Position numbers and translations under genes: made by a program
Part shown: positions 14,926 through 22,388 of the stretch, in pieces
Position numbering within the stretch: position 1 is the stretch's first letter
Layout of the letters: each line of letters begins with the position of its first letter
NCBI GenBank assembly: GCA_041690255.1
Contig: JAWLHU010000003.1
Coordinates: forward strand, 333,603-397,602
DNA from: JAWLHU01 sp041690255
Lineage (GTDB): Bacteria > Bacillota > Sulfobacillia > Symbiobacteriales > Symbiobacteriaceae
Direction of reading: 5' to 3'
DNA length: 64,000 nt
The notes under the pieces: model-generated
What the model was told of the DNA's origin: nothing
What the model saw: the letters and a program-made list of their open reading frames with translations, nothing else
The model's database searches: none

Positions 14926-16206
14926 CTACCGCCCCTCCTCATCCAGATCGACAAACTGCACCGGCACCGCCGTCTTCCGCCCGCCCCAGTGGATCGTCCC
15001 GGCGGCCCGGGCCTGCTCCGCCAACGACAGGTGCATGTTCTCCGCGGTGTAGCCGTGAATGGCGCCCGCGGCCACCAGCTCCGGGTCCGGCTCCGCCGGG
15101 TACTCCCGGACCACCTCGTAGACCGTGTTCCGCTCCGCCGGAATCCGGCCCGCCTCCCAGATCATGCGCAGGAGCTGCTGCAGCTCCGTATACTGGGCGG
15201 TCCGGGCGCCGGCCATGTGGTAGATCTTCTCCTCGCGCACGGTACCATCGATATCGTTCGCCCCGAAGTGGAGCGAGGTCTGGGCGATCGCGGGGGAGCT
15301 GGAGATCCAGTAGGACTTCACATGATCGAAGTTGTCCAGCATCAGCCGGCCGACGGCAATCGCCTTGAGATCATCGAACCCGGATGGACCGGGCAGGTGC
15401 TCCAGATTCGTATTCTCGGGATGGAAGCGTAGCGGAATGAAGGCCTGGAAGCCCCCGGTCTTATCCTGCTGCTCCCGCAGACGGACCATATGGTCGACCC
15501 GCTCCTCCGGGGTTTCGACCGTGCCGTACATCATGGTGGCGTTGGACTTCAGCCCGAGCCGATGGGCGGTGTCATGGACCATGAGCCACTCCTCCGCCGT
15601 CTCCTTCGGCTTGCAGATGATATCCCGCACCCGCTGGCTGAAGATCTCGGCCCCGCCGCCGGGCATGGAGCCGAGGCCGGCCTCCTTGAGCGTCAGCATC
15701 ACCTGCTCCAGGCTGAGGCCGGAGAGCTTGGTGAAGTGGAGCATCTCGATCGCGGTGAAGCACTTCATGTGGACCTGCGGATAGGCGCGCTTGACCGCCC
15801 GGAGCATGTCGGGGTACCACTCCCACGGCAGGGTGGGATGCAGCCCGCCCACCATGTGAAGCTCCGTGGCCCCCTGTGCGACAGCCTTTCCGGCCTTTTC
15901 GAGAATCTGTTCGATCGAGTAGGTATAGCCGTCCTGGCTCTTCAGCGACTTGCCGAAGGCACAGAACTTGCAGTGAATCGCGCAGACGTTGGAGTAGTTT
16001 ATGTGAGCGTTGTTGTTGAAGTAGACCCGATCGCCGACCCGCATCCGGCGGGCGAGGTCGGCCAACTGACCGACCGCAAACAGGTTGGGATGGCGCATGA
16101 GCAGGACACCATCATCATAGGAGAGCCGCTCGCCCTCCTGAACCTTGCGCAGAATGGGCGCCAGCTCCGGGGGCAGGGTTCGCTCGAGCAGCCGAGTACT
16201 GGCCAT
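14926..16206 (-). CDS. mqnE: Aminofutalosine synthase (radical SAM)
   Basis: A 426-residue radical-SAM enzyme joining SAM and 3-enolpyruvylbenzoate to give 6-amino-6-deoxyfutalosine. The cluster motif CAIHCKFC is followed by AFGKS. ELHMVGGLHPTLPWEWY, GSMPGGGAEIF, ATMMYGTVET, PLRFHPENT and FGANDIDGT are MqnE signatures. The ATG at 16206 has the SD AAGGAG 9 nt upstream. It is the first gene of the leftward mqnE-mqnC-mqnA operon and is divergent from the MtnA-like gene with about 95 bp between, which must hold both promoters. The nucleosidase and MqnD steps are not encoded nearby unless one of the phosphorylase-like neighbours replaces the nucleosidase. Confidence 0.93.
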   Translation of the reverse strand: MASTRLLERTLPPELAPILRKVQEGERLSYDDGVLLMRHPNLFAVGQLADLARRMRVGDRVYFNNNAHINYSNVCAIHCKFCAFGKSLKSQDGYTYSIEQILEKAGKAVAQGATELHMVGGLHPTLPWEWYPDMLRAVKRAYPQVHMKCFTAIEMLHFTKLSGLSLEQVMLTLKEAGLGSMPGGGAEIFSQRVRDIICKPKETAEEWLMVHDTAHRLGLKSNATMMYGTVETPEERVDHMVRLREQQDKTGGFQAFIPLRFHPENTNLEHLPGPSGFDDLKAIAVGRLMLDNFDHVKSYWISSSPAIAQTSLHFGANDIDGTVREEKIYHMAGARTAQYTELQQLLRMIWEAGRIPAERNTVYEVVREYPAEPDPELVAAGAIHGYTAENMHLSLAEQARAAGTIHWGGRKTAVPVQFVDLDEEGR

Positions 16207-16301
16207 TGCCTGGCTCCTTCCATCACATTTATGACAGGAAACTTAGTTGCCACTCTTGAAAGGTAACAGAAATGATCGGGAGACTCAAGAGGAGGGTCCT
16301 T

Positions 16302-17354
16302 ATGTCGCAGCCCAGGTTGCCGATTCTGACCAATCGAGCCGATACGCTGAAGTATGTAGATGGTGTCGTGCAGGTGCTGGACCGCCGCAAGCTGCCCGAG
16401 GTGGTTACGTTCGTACCCTGCCATACGTATAAAGATGTGGCCCAGGCGATCATTGAGATGGTGATCCAGGGAGCGCCGCCCCTCGCCTACGCCGCCGGCT
16501 ACGGCCTGGCCCTGGCCGCCCGGGAGTTCAAGGGGCTGCCTTCGGATCAATACCGGGCCAGGCTGATGGAGGCGCACCAGTTGCTGCGCTCCACGCGGCC
16601 GACCGGGGCCGATATCTTCCCGCTCATGGACCGGGCCCTAGATCTGGCCCTGGATGCACTGGCCGCAGGCGATGATGCCGAGGCCGCCGTCGTCACCTTC
16701 GTGGACCAGCAGATCCGGGCCGGCGACCGGGCCGCCCGCCTCAGCGGCTGGCACGCTGCACAGCTGCTGGAAGACGGCGACCGGATCCTCACCCACTGCT
16801 TCGCCGGCGCCGCCCTGAACTATATGCTCTACTATGCGGTCAAGGCAGGAAAGAAGATCGAACTCTTCGCGACCGAGACCCGTCCCTACCTCCAGGGCGC
16901 CCGGCTGACGGCGAATCAGGCGAAGGAGATCGGGGTCCCGGTCACCCTGATCACCGACAACATGCCGGGCTACCTCTTCTATCGCGGCATGATCACGAAG
17001 TATGTCACCGCCGCTGATTCGATCACGTTGGATGGGCACATCTCCAACAAGATCGGGACGTTCCAATATGCGGTGGTGGCGCATCAGTTCGGGGTGCCGT
17101 TCATCGTCCTTGGTTACGATGGACCGGACCCCGACCGGCCCGATGCCGCCTCGATTCCCATTGAGGAGCGGGATCCGCAGGAGGTCTTCTACTGCCGGGG
17201 CGTCCGGACCGCGGCGGATGGGATCAACGGCTACTACCCCGCCTTCGACATTACCCCGCCGCAGTTCGTCAGTGTGATCGCGACGGAGCGGGGGCTCTTC
17301 TCGCCGTGGAATATCAAGGACTTCTTCACGGCGCCGGAGCCGGCGGATGGTTAG
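16302..17354 (+). CDS. MtnA-like (eIF2B-family) aldose-phosphate isomerase
   Basis: A 350-residue homologue of methylthioribose-1-phosphate isomerase (MtnA), which opens and isomerises MTR-1-P or 5-deoxyribose-1-P to the ribulose form. The catalytic Cys is in ILTHCFAG and the catalytic Asp in ITDNM; ETRPYLQGARLTANQ is also kept. The usual RGAPAIG motif reads QGAPPLA, so a phosphate-site Arg is replaced by Gln, which suggests a different substrate subset. The ATG at 16302 follows GGAGGG by 5 nt; an in-frame ATG at 16272 has a weaker site. It overlaps the phosphorylase gene by 8 nt. With the downstream aldolase it fits a DHAP-shunt type pathway, by inference. Confidence 0.85.
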   Translation: MSQPRLPILTNRADTLKYVDGVVQVLDRRKLPEVVTFVPCHTYKDVAQAIIEMVIQGAPPLAYAAGYGLALAAREFKGLPSDQYRARLMEAHQLLRSTRPTGADIFPLMDRALDLALDALAAGDDAEAAVVTFVDQQIRAGDRAARLSGWHAAQLLEDGDRILTHCFAGAALNYMLYYAVKAGKKIELFATETRPYLQGARLTANQAKEIGVPVTLITDNMPGYLFYRGMITKYVTAADSITLDGHISNKIGTFQYAVVAHQFGVPFIVLGYDGPDPDRPDAASIPIEERDPQEVFYCRGVRTAADGINGYYPAFDITPPQFVSVIATERGLFSPWNIKDFFTAPEPADG

Positions 17355-18069
17355 CACGATCGTCATTGGTGGTACTGCGGCCTATCACTTGTCGTTTGAG
17401 TCGGGCTTCGAGGATCGCATGGTGGAGACGCCCTACGGCGAGGCCGGCCCGATCCGGATCTTCGAGGTGGGCGGGCAGGATGTCGCCTTTCTCTCCCGCC
17501 ACGGCGGCGAGGGGAAGCTGGGTGTGACGCCGCCGTTCATTAACTACCGGGCGAATATCTGGGCGGCGGGGCACCTGGGGGCTCGTCGGGTGCTGAGCTG
17601 GAACTCGGCGGGCTCGCTGGTCCGGTCGCTCCAGCCGGGGAGCCTGGCGGTGGTGGCCGACCTGATCGACTGGACGCGACAACGTGTGGGCACGTTTGGT
17701 GGTGTACGCATCGCCGGCGACCTGTTTGACCGGGGCCTGCGTGAGAAGCTGGTCCGGGCGGCGGCGGCCTGCGGCCACCGGGCCTCGCCCGGGGCGGTCT
17801 ATGTAGGCACCGAGGGCGCCCGGCTGGAGACCCGGGCCGAGATCAGCCTGCTGGCCCGGGCCGGGGCGGAGCTGGTCGGCATGACCATGGCGCCAGAGGT
17901 CTTCTTGGCCCGAGAGCTGGGCATGTCATACGGCTCGATCTGCTGGGTCTCGAACTACGCGACCGGCATTCCGTTCGATGGCCCCGAGCAGCGGCTCTTC
18001 GGGCCGGAGGTCGGGCCGCTCATGTTCGGGATCATCCGCCGCCTGCTGGAAGATGAGGAGGGTGCCTGA
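17347..18069 (+). CDS. Purine nucleoside phosphorylase / MTA-phosphorylase-family protein
   Basis: A 240-residue member of the trimeric PNP/MTAP family, which cleaves a nucleoside with phosphate to give a base and ribose-1-phosphate. Family features are SRHGGEG near residue 50, INYRANIWA, TEGARLETRAEI (the phosphate/ribose loop), and LVGMTMAPEVFLARE. In the base-binding loop the sequence is VSNYATG. An Asn there is typical of 6-oxopurine enzymes, whereas MTA phosphorylases carry Asp, so inosine-type 5'-deoxynucleosides are possible. The start overlaps the MtnA-like gene and the stop overlaps the next gene (TGATG), so all are translationally coupled. Confidence 0.85.
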   Translation: MVSTIVIGGTAAYHLSFESGFEDRMVETPYGEAGPIRIFEVGGQDVAFLSRHGGEGKLGVTPPFINYRANIWAAGHLGARRVLSWNSAGSLVRSLQPGSLAVVADLIDWTRQRVGTFGGVRIAGDLFDRGLREKLVRAAAACGHRASPGAVYVGTEGARLETRAEISLLARAGAELVGMTMAPEVFLARELGMSYGSICWVSNYATGIPFDGPEQRLFGPEVGPLMFGIIRRLLEDEEGA

Positions 18070-18746
18070 TGCTTTACGTTCTGCCGCCTGACCTGGCGCC
18101 TGCCGATGGCGATGTTGTTCTGCATGAGACTCCGTACGGTCGTGTGATCCGGCGGGGGCAGGTGCTGATCCGTTCCGCCGAGGTGGAGGCGAGGGCTCTG
18201 ATCTACGCAGCCAAGGCAGCCGGGGCGGTGCGGCTCCTGGCCGGCGACCGGGTAGATGCGGTCAGCCCGCTCCTGGAGGATGGCGACCTGGTGATCCCAT
18301 CTGACACGATCGATCAGACCCGGCTCCGCCCCTTCACCTTCTTCGTGGGGAAGGGCTATGGCTTCATTAAGCTGGACCCGCCGTTCTGCCCGCACCTGAT
18401 GAGTGCGGTGCATGAGGCGGCGGTCTCGGCCACGCCGCGGGCCTTCCGCTGGGCCACCTACGTCGGGACCGACGGCCCCCGGGAACTGACCCCGGCCGAG
18501 CGGCGGATGTACCGGGCCTGGGGGGCCGATGTGGCCGGCACGGGGCTTCTGCCGGAGGCCTACCTGGCCCGGGAGCTGGAGCTCTGCTACGCGGCGGTCA
18601 CGGTCGTGGGAGCCGGTGAGGTCTGGCCGGTCCTGGAGGCCACCGCGGCTCGGGTCGAGGATGCCGAGCGCACCTGCGCCTGCGGCCAGACCATGGCCTT
18701 TGCCCGTTCGCAGGGGCTGGTCGGGGAGGATTGGCGCACATGGTAG
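18069..18746 (+). CDS. Divergent nucleoside-phosphorylase-like protein
   Basis: A 225-residue protein distantly related to its upstream neighbour. It shows a comparable phosphate/ribose-loop position (YVGTDGPRELTPAERRM) and a following GTGLLPEAYLARELELCYAAVTVV that lines up with the GMTMAPEVFLARE segment. The start region HETPYGRVIRRGQVLIRS also parallels the family. Key polar residues differ, so substrate and even activity are unclear. It could be a second subunit of a heteromeric phosphorylase with 17347-18069, or a stand-in for the missing futalosine nucleosidase (MqnB). A CACGQ near the C terminus might bind metal. It overlaps both neighbours, inside the same operon. Confidence 0.7.
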   Translation: MLYVLPPDLAPADGDVVLHETPYGRVIRRGQVLIRSAEVEARALIYAAKAAGAVRLLAGDRVDAVSPLLEDGDLVIPSDTIDQTRLRPFTFFVGKGYGFIKLDPPFCPHLMSAVHEAAVSATPRAFRWATYVGTDGPRELTPAERRMYRAWGADVAGTGLLPEAYLARELELCYAAVTVVGAGEVWPVLEATAARVEDAERTCACGQTMAFARSQGLVGEDWRTW

Positions 18747-19387
18747 AGCCTTCGCTTGAGCTGCGCAGGGCGCTGGTCCGGGCTGGGCGGGAGCTGGCCC
18801 GCGGGGGCATGACCCCCGGAGCGGCAGGGAACCTCTCGGCCCGCCTTGGGCCTGACCGCTTTCTTGTCACGCCGTCCGGTGCGGCGAAGGGGCGGCTGCA
18901 CCCAGGCGACCTGCTGGTGATCGACGCGCAAGGAGGCCTCGTGGAGGGGAATGGCCGCCCCTCCTCCGAGACCCCCATGCACCTGGCGATCTACGCCCGC
19001 TTCCCGCACGTGCAGGCCATCGTCCACGCCCATCCGCCGGCGGCGACCGCCCTGGCGATCACGCACCGGCCGCTCGCCGTCGAGGCGGTGCCCGAGGCGC
19101 TCTTCGCCCTGGGCGGGGTCGAGGCCGTGCCGTACATCAGTCCGGCCTCCCCCGCCCTCGGCCAGGCCGTCGCCCAGGCCCTCGACCACGGCGACGGCGC
19201 CCTCCTGCTCAACCACGGAGCCGTAACGATCGGGCGCACCGTCGCCGAGGCCCTGAGCCGCATGGAGGTCCTGGAGGCCGTCGCCGACGTCACCCTGCGG
19301 GCGGTGCAGGCCGGGCCCGTCGTGCCGCTGCCGCCCGAGGAGGCGGCCCGGCTGAAGGGGATCTGGGAGCGGAATCGAACGGAGTGA
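18740..19387 (+). CDS. Class II aldolase/adducin-family protein (fuculose-phosphate-aldolase-like)
   Basis: A 215-residue zinc-dependent aldolase. The core motifs are all present: AGNLSAR, TPSGAAKG, the catalytic Glu in SSETPMHLAIYARFP, the zinc ligands in IVHAHPP and the later LLNHGAVTIG. Members cleave ketose- or aldose-1-phosphates to DHAP and an aldehyde, or act as MtnB-type dehydratases. The ATG at 18740 is preferred over the TTG at 18731 because GGGGAGGA (18723-18730) lies about 9 nt before the ATG. Following an MtnA-like isomerase and nucleoside phosphorylases, it is best read as the last step of a DHAP shunt that turns 5-deoxyribulose-1-P or methylthioribulose-1-P into DHAP plus an aldehyde. 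This assignment is by context. Confidence 0.85.
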   Translation: MVEPSLELRRALVRAGRELARGGMTPGAAGNLSARLGPDRFLVTPSGAAKGRLHPGDLLVIDAQGGLVEGNGRPSSETPMHLAIYARFPHVQAIVHAHPPAATALAITHRPLAVEAVPEALFALGGVEAVPYISPASPALGQAVAQALDHGDGALLLNHGAVTIGRTVAEALSRMEVLEAVADVTLRAVQAGPVVPLPPEEAARLKGIWERNRTE

Positions 19388-19394
19388 TCAGCCA

Positions 19395-19502
19395 ATGACC
19401 AAGCACACCCTGCGAGCCTACCAGCGGGGGCTGAAAGAACACCGGAACGCCCGGGTCCACAAGAGTCGCCTCAAGACCCTGGAGAAGGATGGGCTGGAGT
19501 AG
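19395..19502 (+). CDS. Candidate 35-residue basic peptide, unknown
   Basis: The ATG at 19395 has a GGAG 10 nt upstream, opens 8 bp after the aldolase stop and reads 35 codons to TAG. The product is strongly basic and charged (KEHRNARVHKSRLKTLEKDG) without hydrophobic segments, so it would be a cytoplasmic, perhaps nucleic-acid-binding peptide. No family is recognised. It may be the last gene of the aldolase operon or a chance frame. Confidence 0.35.
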   Translation: MTKHTLRAYQRGLKEHRNARVHKSRLKTLEKDGLE

Positions 19503-19560
19503 ACGGTCCCGGTCGAGGTGAAGGCAGCGAGGGCAACCGGATCGGAGGGTCCTCTCGGTC

Positions 19561-21849
19561 TCAGGCCGGCACCAGTCGCTGGATCGCCACCGCCTCCCGC
19601 TCGATCCGCTCCCAGCTAAAGCGCATGGGCAGCAGCCGGTGGGTCCGCCACGCCTCCGCCTGGTCGGCGAAGTGTTGGCTGCCCGGGTGCCCCGATGCCC
19701 CGAAGGGAAGGACCCAGCCCGACCGGTCCCAGTCGCTCAGGTCAAAGAGGTACCGGGCCACCGAGGTGATGCTGACCGTGAAGCCCGTGGCAGGCACAAA
19801 GCCGGCTGCCTGCACCGTGTCCGGGTCCCCGCCGAGCCCGATAGCCGGCGGGTTGAGCAGTGGGGCCGCCTCCGGGAAGAACGGCGCCAGTGGATGCACC
19901 GATCGGACCTGGTGGATCTCCTCCCACCGCCAGGCCGACAGGTCCGGCCCCAACTGGGCCGCCAGCGACCGGACCGCCCGCTCCAGCGCTTCGGTCAGCA
20001 GGGTGGGCCAGGTCACACCCTCGGGCAGCAGCCCCCGGTCGTCTGCGGCGGCGTAGCCGAGGAGGTTGGGGCGCAGGCGGGAGAGCAGGCGGGCCCCGCC
20101 CCCCGTGACCGAACCGAAGGCCTCCGGCGCCAGGCTTCCCAATAAGGGCCGGCAGACCAGATCGACCAGCTCGGCCCGCAGCCCGGCATAGATGGCCGGG
20201 GCCGCCTGGTCCGGGGCCATCCACCCGTCCCAGGCCCGGAGCAGGGCCAGCGCTTCCCGGCCCAGGGCGCTCTGCGGCGTCAGCCGGTCCAGCAGGGTGA
20301 GCAGGGTCTGAGCCGGGCGGGAGAGCATGTCGCCGTGGATCGCTTGCATATCGGCTGGCGTCAGCGGACCCGCCGCGCCATCCAGCAGATCAGCGATCCG
20401 CCTGGCCCGATGCTCGGCGGCAAACTCATGCCCCAGGTAGTACGGGTAGGTCTCATCCACCACCCGGTTGTTGGCGGTTACGATGACCCCATCAGCCGGA
20501 TTGGTTTGGTGGGGCATCTCGGCGAAGGGGATCATCCCCCGCCAGTCGTGTTCGGCACGCCAGCCGGGGACGGGCACCCAGCCGTTCCGCCGGCTGCGCA
20601 CCGGCACCGCCCCCCGGGTCCGGTAGCCCACCAGGCCATCCCGGTCGGCGTAGAGCAGGTTGTTGACCGGGTCGACCCAGTCGCACATGGCTGCATCCAG
20701 CTCAGCGCCGGTGCGGGCGGTCAGCATGGGCAGCAGGCAATCGGCGCCCCGATTGACCCCATCCGTCGCGGTCCATCGGAACGAGATGCCGACCCCCTTG
20801 CCGGCATCGCCCGCAATGATCGGACCATTCCGGGTGATGATCACATCCACCGGTATGGGATCGGCGCCCCGCACGGCGATCTGCTCGGTGTGCCGCTCGG
20901 CTTCCTCAAACCGTTCGATGTACAGGTCCTGCGTATCCGCCCCCGTGTGGGTGATGCACCAGGCGACCCGGTCGTTGTGCCCGAAGTGGGGCAAGCCGGG
21001 CACGCCGGGGAAGGAGAGGCCGGTCGCATCGAACGCATCGCAGGCCATGTGATTCGGGTAGTAAGCCCCGGGAACGTCGGCCGCCCGGTGTGGGTCACCG
21101 GCCAAGAGCGGCCTGCCGCTGGCCGTCCGGCTGCCTGCCACGACCCAGCTGTTGCTGCCCCCGTCATCCTCCTTCAGCCAGGAGAGCGCCTCCAGGGATG
21201 CCTGGAGCTCGGCGAGGGCTTCGGCAGTCAATCCACTGTAGACCGTCCCGGGCGGCAGGATCAGCCGCTCGCCGGGCTGGGTGCCAGGGTAGAGCTTCGC
21301 CACGACCTCCGGCCCCACCGCCTGGAGGAGCCGGGCCCGCCAGAGCTTGGGCTCCCAGACCCCCATGGCCACATGCCGGACCTTGAAGATTGCGAGGCCA
21401 TCCCACGGCTGCCAGGGCTCCGGGGTCACGCCGAGCAGCCCGTACTCGACCGGCAGCCGGTCGGTGCTGGCGAGAAAGCCATTCACCCCGGCGGCGAAGG
21501 CGTCCAGCATGGCCCGGGTCTCGGGCTTCAGGTGGGCGTAGTCGTTGCGAGCGGTGGCCCCGAGGCGCATCCGGCGCATGAGACGGTCCTGCCCTGCCCC
21601 GGCCGGCCCCACCCATTCGGCCCAGCGGCCATAGGCGCGGTGCCGGTCGTAATCCATCTGCCAGAGACGGTCCTGTGCGTGGACGTACCCCTGGGCGTAG
21701 AAGGCACCATCTACCGTTTGGGTGCGGATGTGGGCAACCCCGTCTGCGTCGCGTAGGATTGTCACGGGCTCTGTCAGGCCGGGAAGCCGGACATCCCCCT
21801 CCTGTATCGGGACCGCCGTTGCCAGGTCATCCCGGGTCAACCGGCTCAC
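19561..21849 (-). CDS. Penicillin acylase-family Ntn hydrolase
   Basis: A 762-residue member of the penicillin amidase (S45) family, which self-cleaves and hydrolyses amide bonds of N-acyl compounds such as acyl-homoserine lactones, beta-lactams or acyl-amino acids. The autoprocessing site is at GGSNSWVVAGSRTASGRPLL; the Ser after GG becomes the N-terminal nucleophile of the beta subunit. GDPHR, the oxyanion region and a later Asn-containing NNRVVDE match the family. The GTG at 21849 follows GAGGAGAT by about 8 nt; a longer frame to 21885 has no site. No signal peptide or membrane helix is visible, so the enzyme seems cytoplasmic, unlike many periplasmic relatives. The substrate is unknown. 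Confidence 0.9.
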   Translation of the reverse strand: MSRLTRDDLATAVPIQEGDVRLPGLTEPVTILRDADGVAHIRTQTVDGAFYAQGYVHAQDRLWQMDYDRHRAYGRWAEWVGPAGAGQDRLMRRMRLGATARNDYAHLKPETRAMLDAFAAGVNGFLASTDRLPVEYGLLGVTPEPWQPWDGLAIFKVRHVAMGVWEPKLWRARLLQAVGPEVVAKLYPGTQPGERLILPPGTVYSGLTAEALAELQASLEALSWLKEDDGGSNSWVVAGSRTASGRPLLAGDPHRAADVPGAYYPNHMACDAFDATGLSFPGVPGLPHFGHNDRVAWCITHTGADTQDLYIERFEEAERHTEQIAVRGADPIPVDVIITRNGPIIAGDAGKGVGISFRWTATDGVNRGADCLLPMLTARTGAELDAAMCDWVDPVNNLLYADRDGLVGYRTRGAVPVRSRRNGWVPVPGWRAEHDWRGMIPFAEMPHQTNPADGVIVTANNRVVDETYPYYLGHEFAAEHRARRIADLLDGAAGPLTPADMQAIHGDMLSRPAQTLLTLLDRLTPQSALGREALALLRAWDGWMAPDQAAPAIYAGLRAELVDLVCRPLLGSLAPEAFGSVTGGGARLLSRLRPNLLGYAAADDRGLLPEGVTWPTLLTEALERAVRSLAAQLGPDLSAWRWEEIHQVRSVHPLAPFFPEAAPLLNPPAIGLGGDPDTVQAAGFVPATGFTVSITSVARYLFDLSDWDRSGWVLPFGASGHPGSQHFADQAEAWRTHRLLPMRFSWERIEREAVAIQRLVPA

Positions 21850-21920
21850 GCCACCATCTCCTCTCTTTTGCAACCTTTTCGACATGAATCAGGGCAAAGC
21901 CCTCCCCAGGCTATGCGAAC

Positions 21921-22145
21921 CTATGGCGACTTAGGGGCAACCCCTGCCCTACGGGTCCCGAACCTATGGAAACCTCTGGCCGACCTATGGCGAGCCTATG
22001 GCGACTCAGGGGCAACCCCTGCCCTACGGGTCCCGAAGCTATGGCAACCTATGGCCGACCTATGGCGAGCCTATGGCGACTTAGGGGCAACCCCTGCCTT
22101 ACGGGTCCCGAAGCTATGGCAACCTATGGCCGACCTATGGCGAGC
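21921..22145. repeat. 75-bp tandem repeat, 3 units
   Basis: Units begin CTATGGCGACTTAGGGGCAA at 21921, 21996 and 22071, exactly 75 bp apart, with few differences. Each contains several copies of an inner 10-11-bp motif (CCTATGGCGAC / CCTATGGCCGAC). No SD-preceded gene is supported, although one strand stays open because 75 is divisible by 3. Confidence 0.9.
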
Positions 22146-22330
22146 CTATGGCCGGCCCAGGGGAGAGTCTGTGGGGGCGGTCCATCCTCATGCGCCGCCC
22201 GCAGGGATGTCGCCCAATGCCGGATTCCGCTAGAATTTCCCACTCGGCTTGAGCTCGCCCTGGGAAAAAGTCTCGGAATCCTGCCTCGCAACATGACGCC
22301 CAGCGAGGAGGCCCCGGGGGTCCGGGAGGG
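22146..22330. repeat. Dispersed intergenic repeat, copy 2
   Basis: The copy begins GGCCGGCCCAGGGGAGAGTC immediately after the third 75-bp unit. It carries the same block order as copy 1 (11915-12295) but in compact form, and ends with a GC-rich tract (GGGAGGGCGCATCGGA) also present at about 12645-12661. Confidence 0.8.
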
Positions 22331-22388
22331 CGCATCGGACAGGCCGCCGCCCCAAGCGCCCTTCGGACCCGCGAGGCCGACGAGCCCC

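Noticed and set aside
21921..22388. Plus-strand frame through the 75-bp repeats (MASLWRLRGNP units)
   Set aside because: It has no SD, runs on as the antisense of the metallopeptidase gene, and the 75-bp period explains the open frame.
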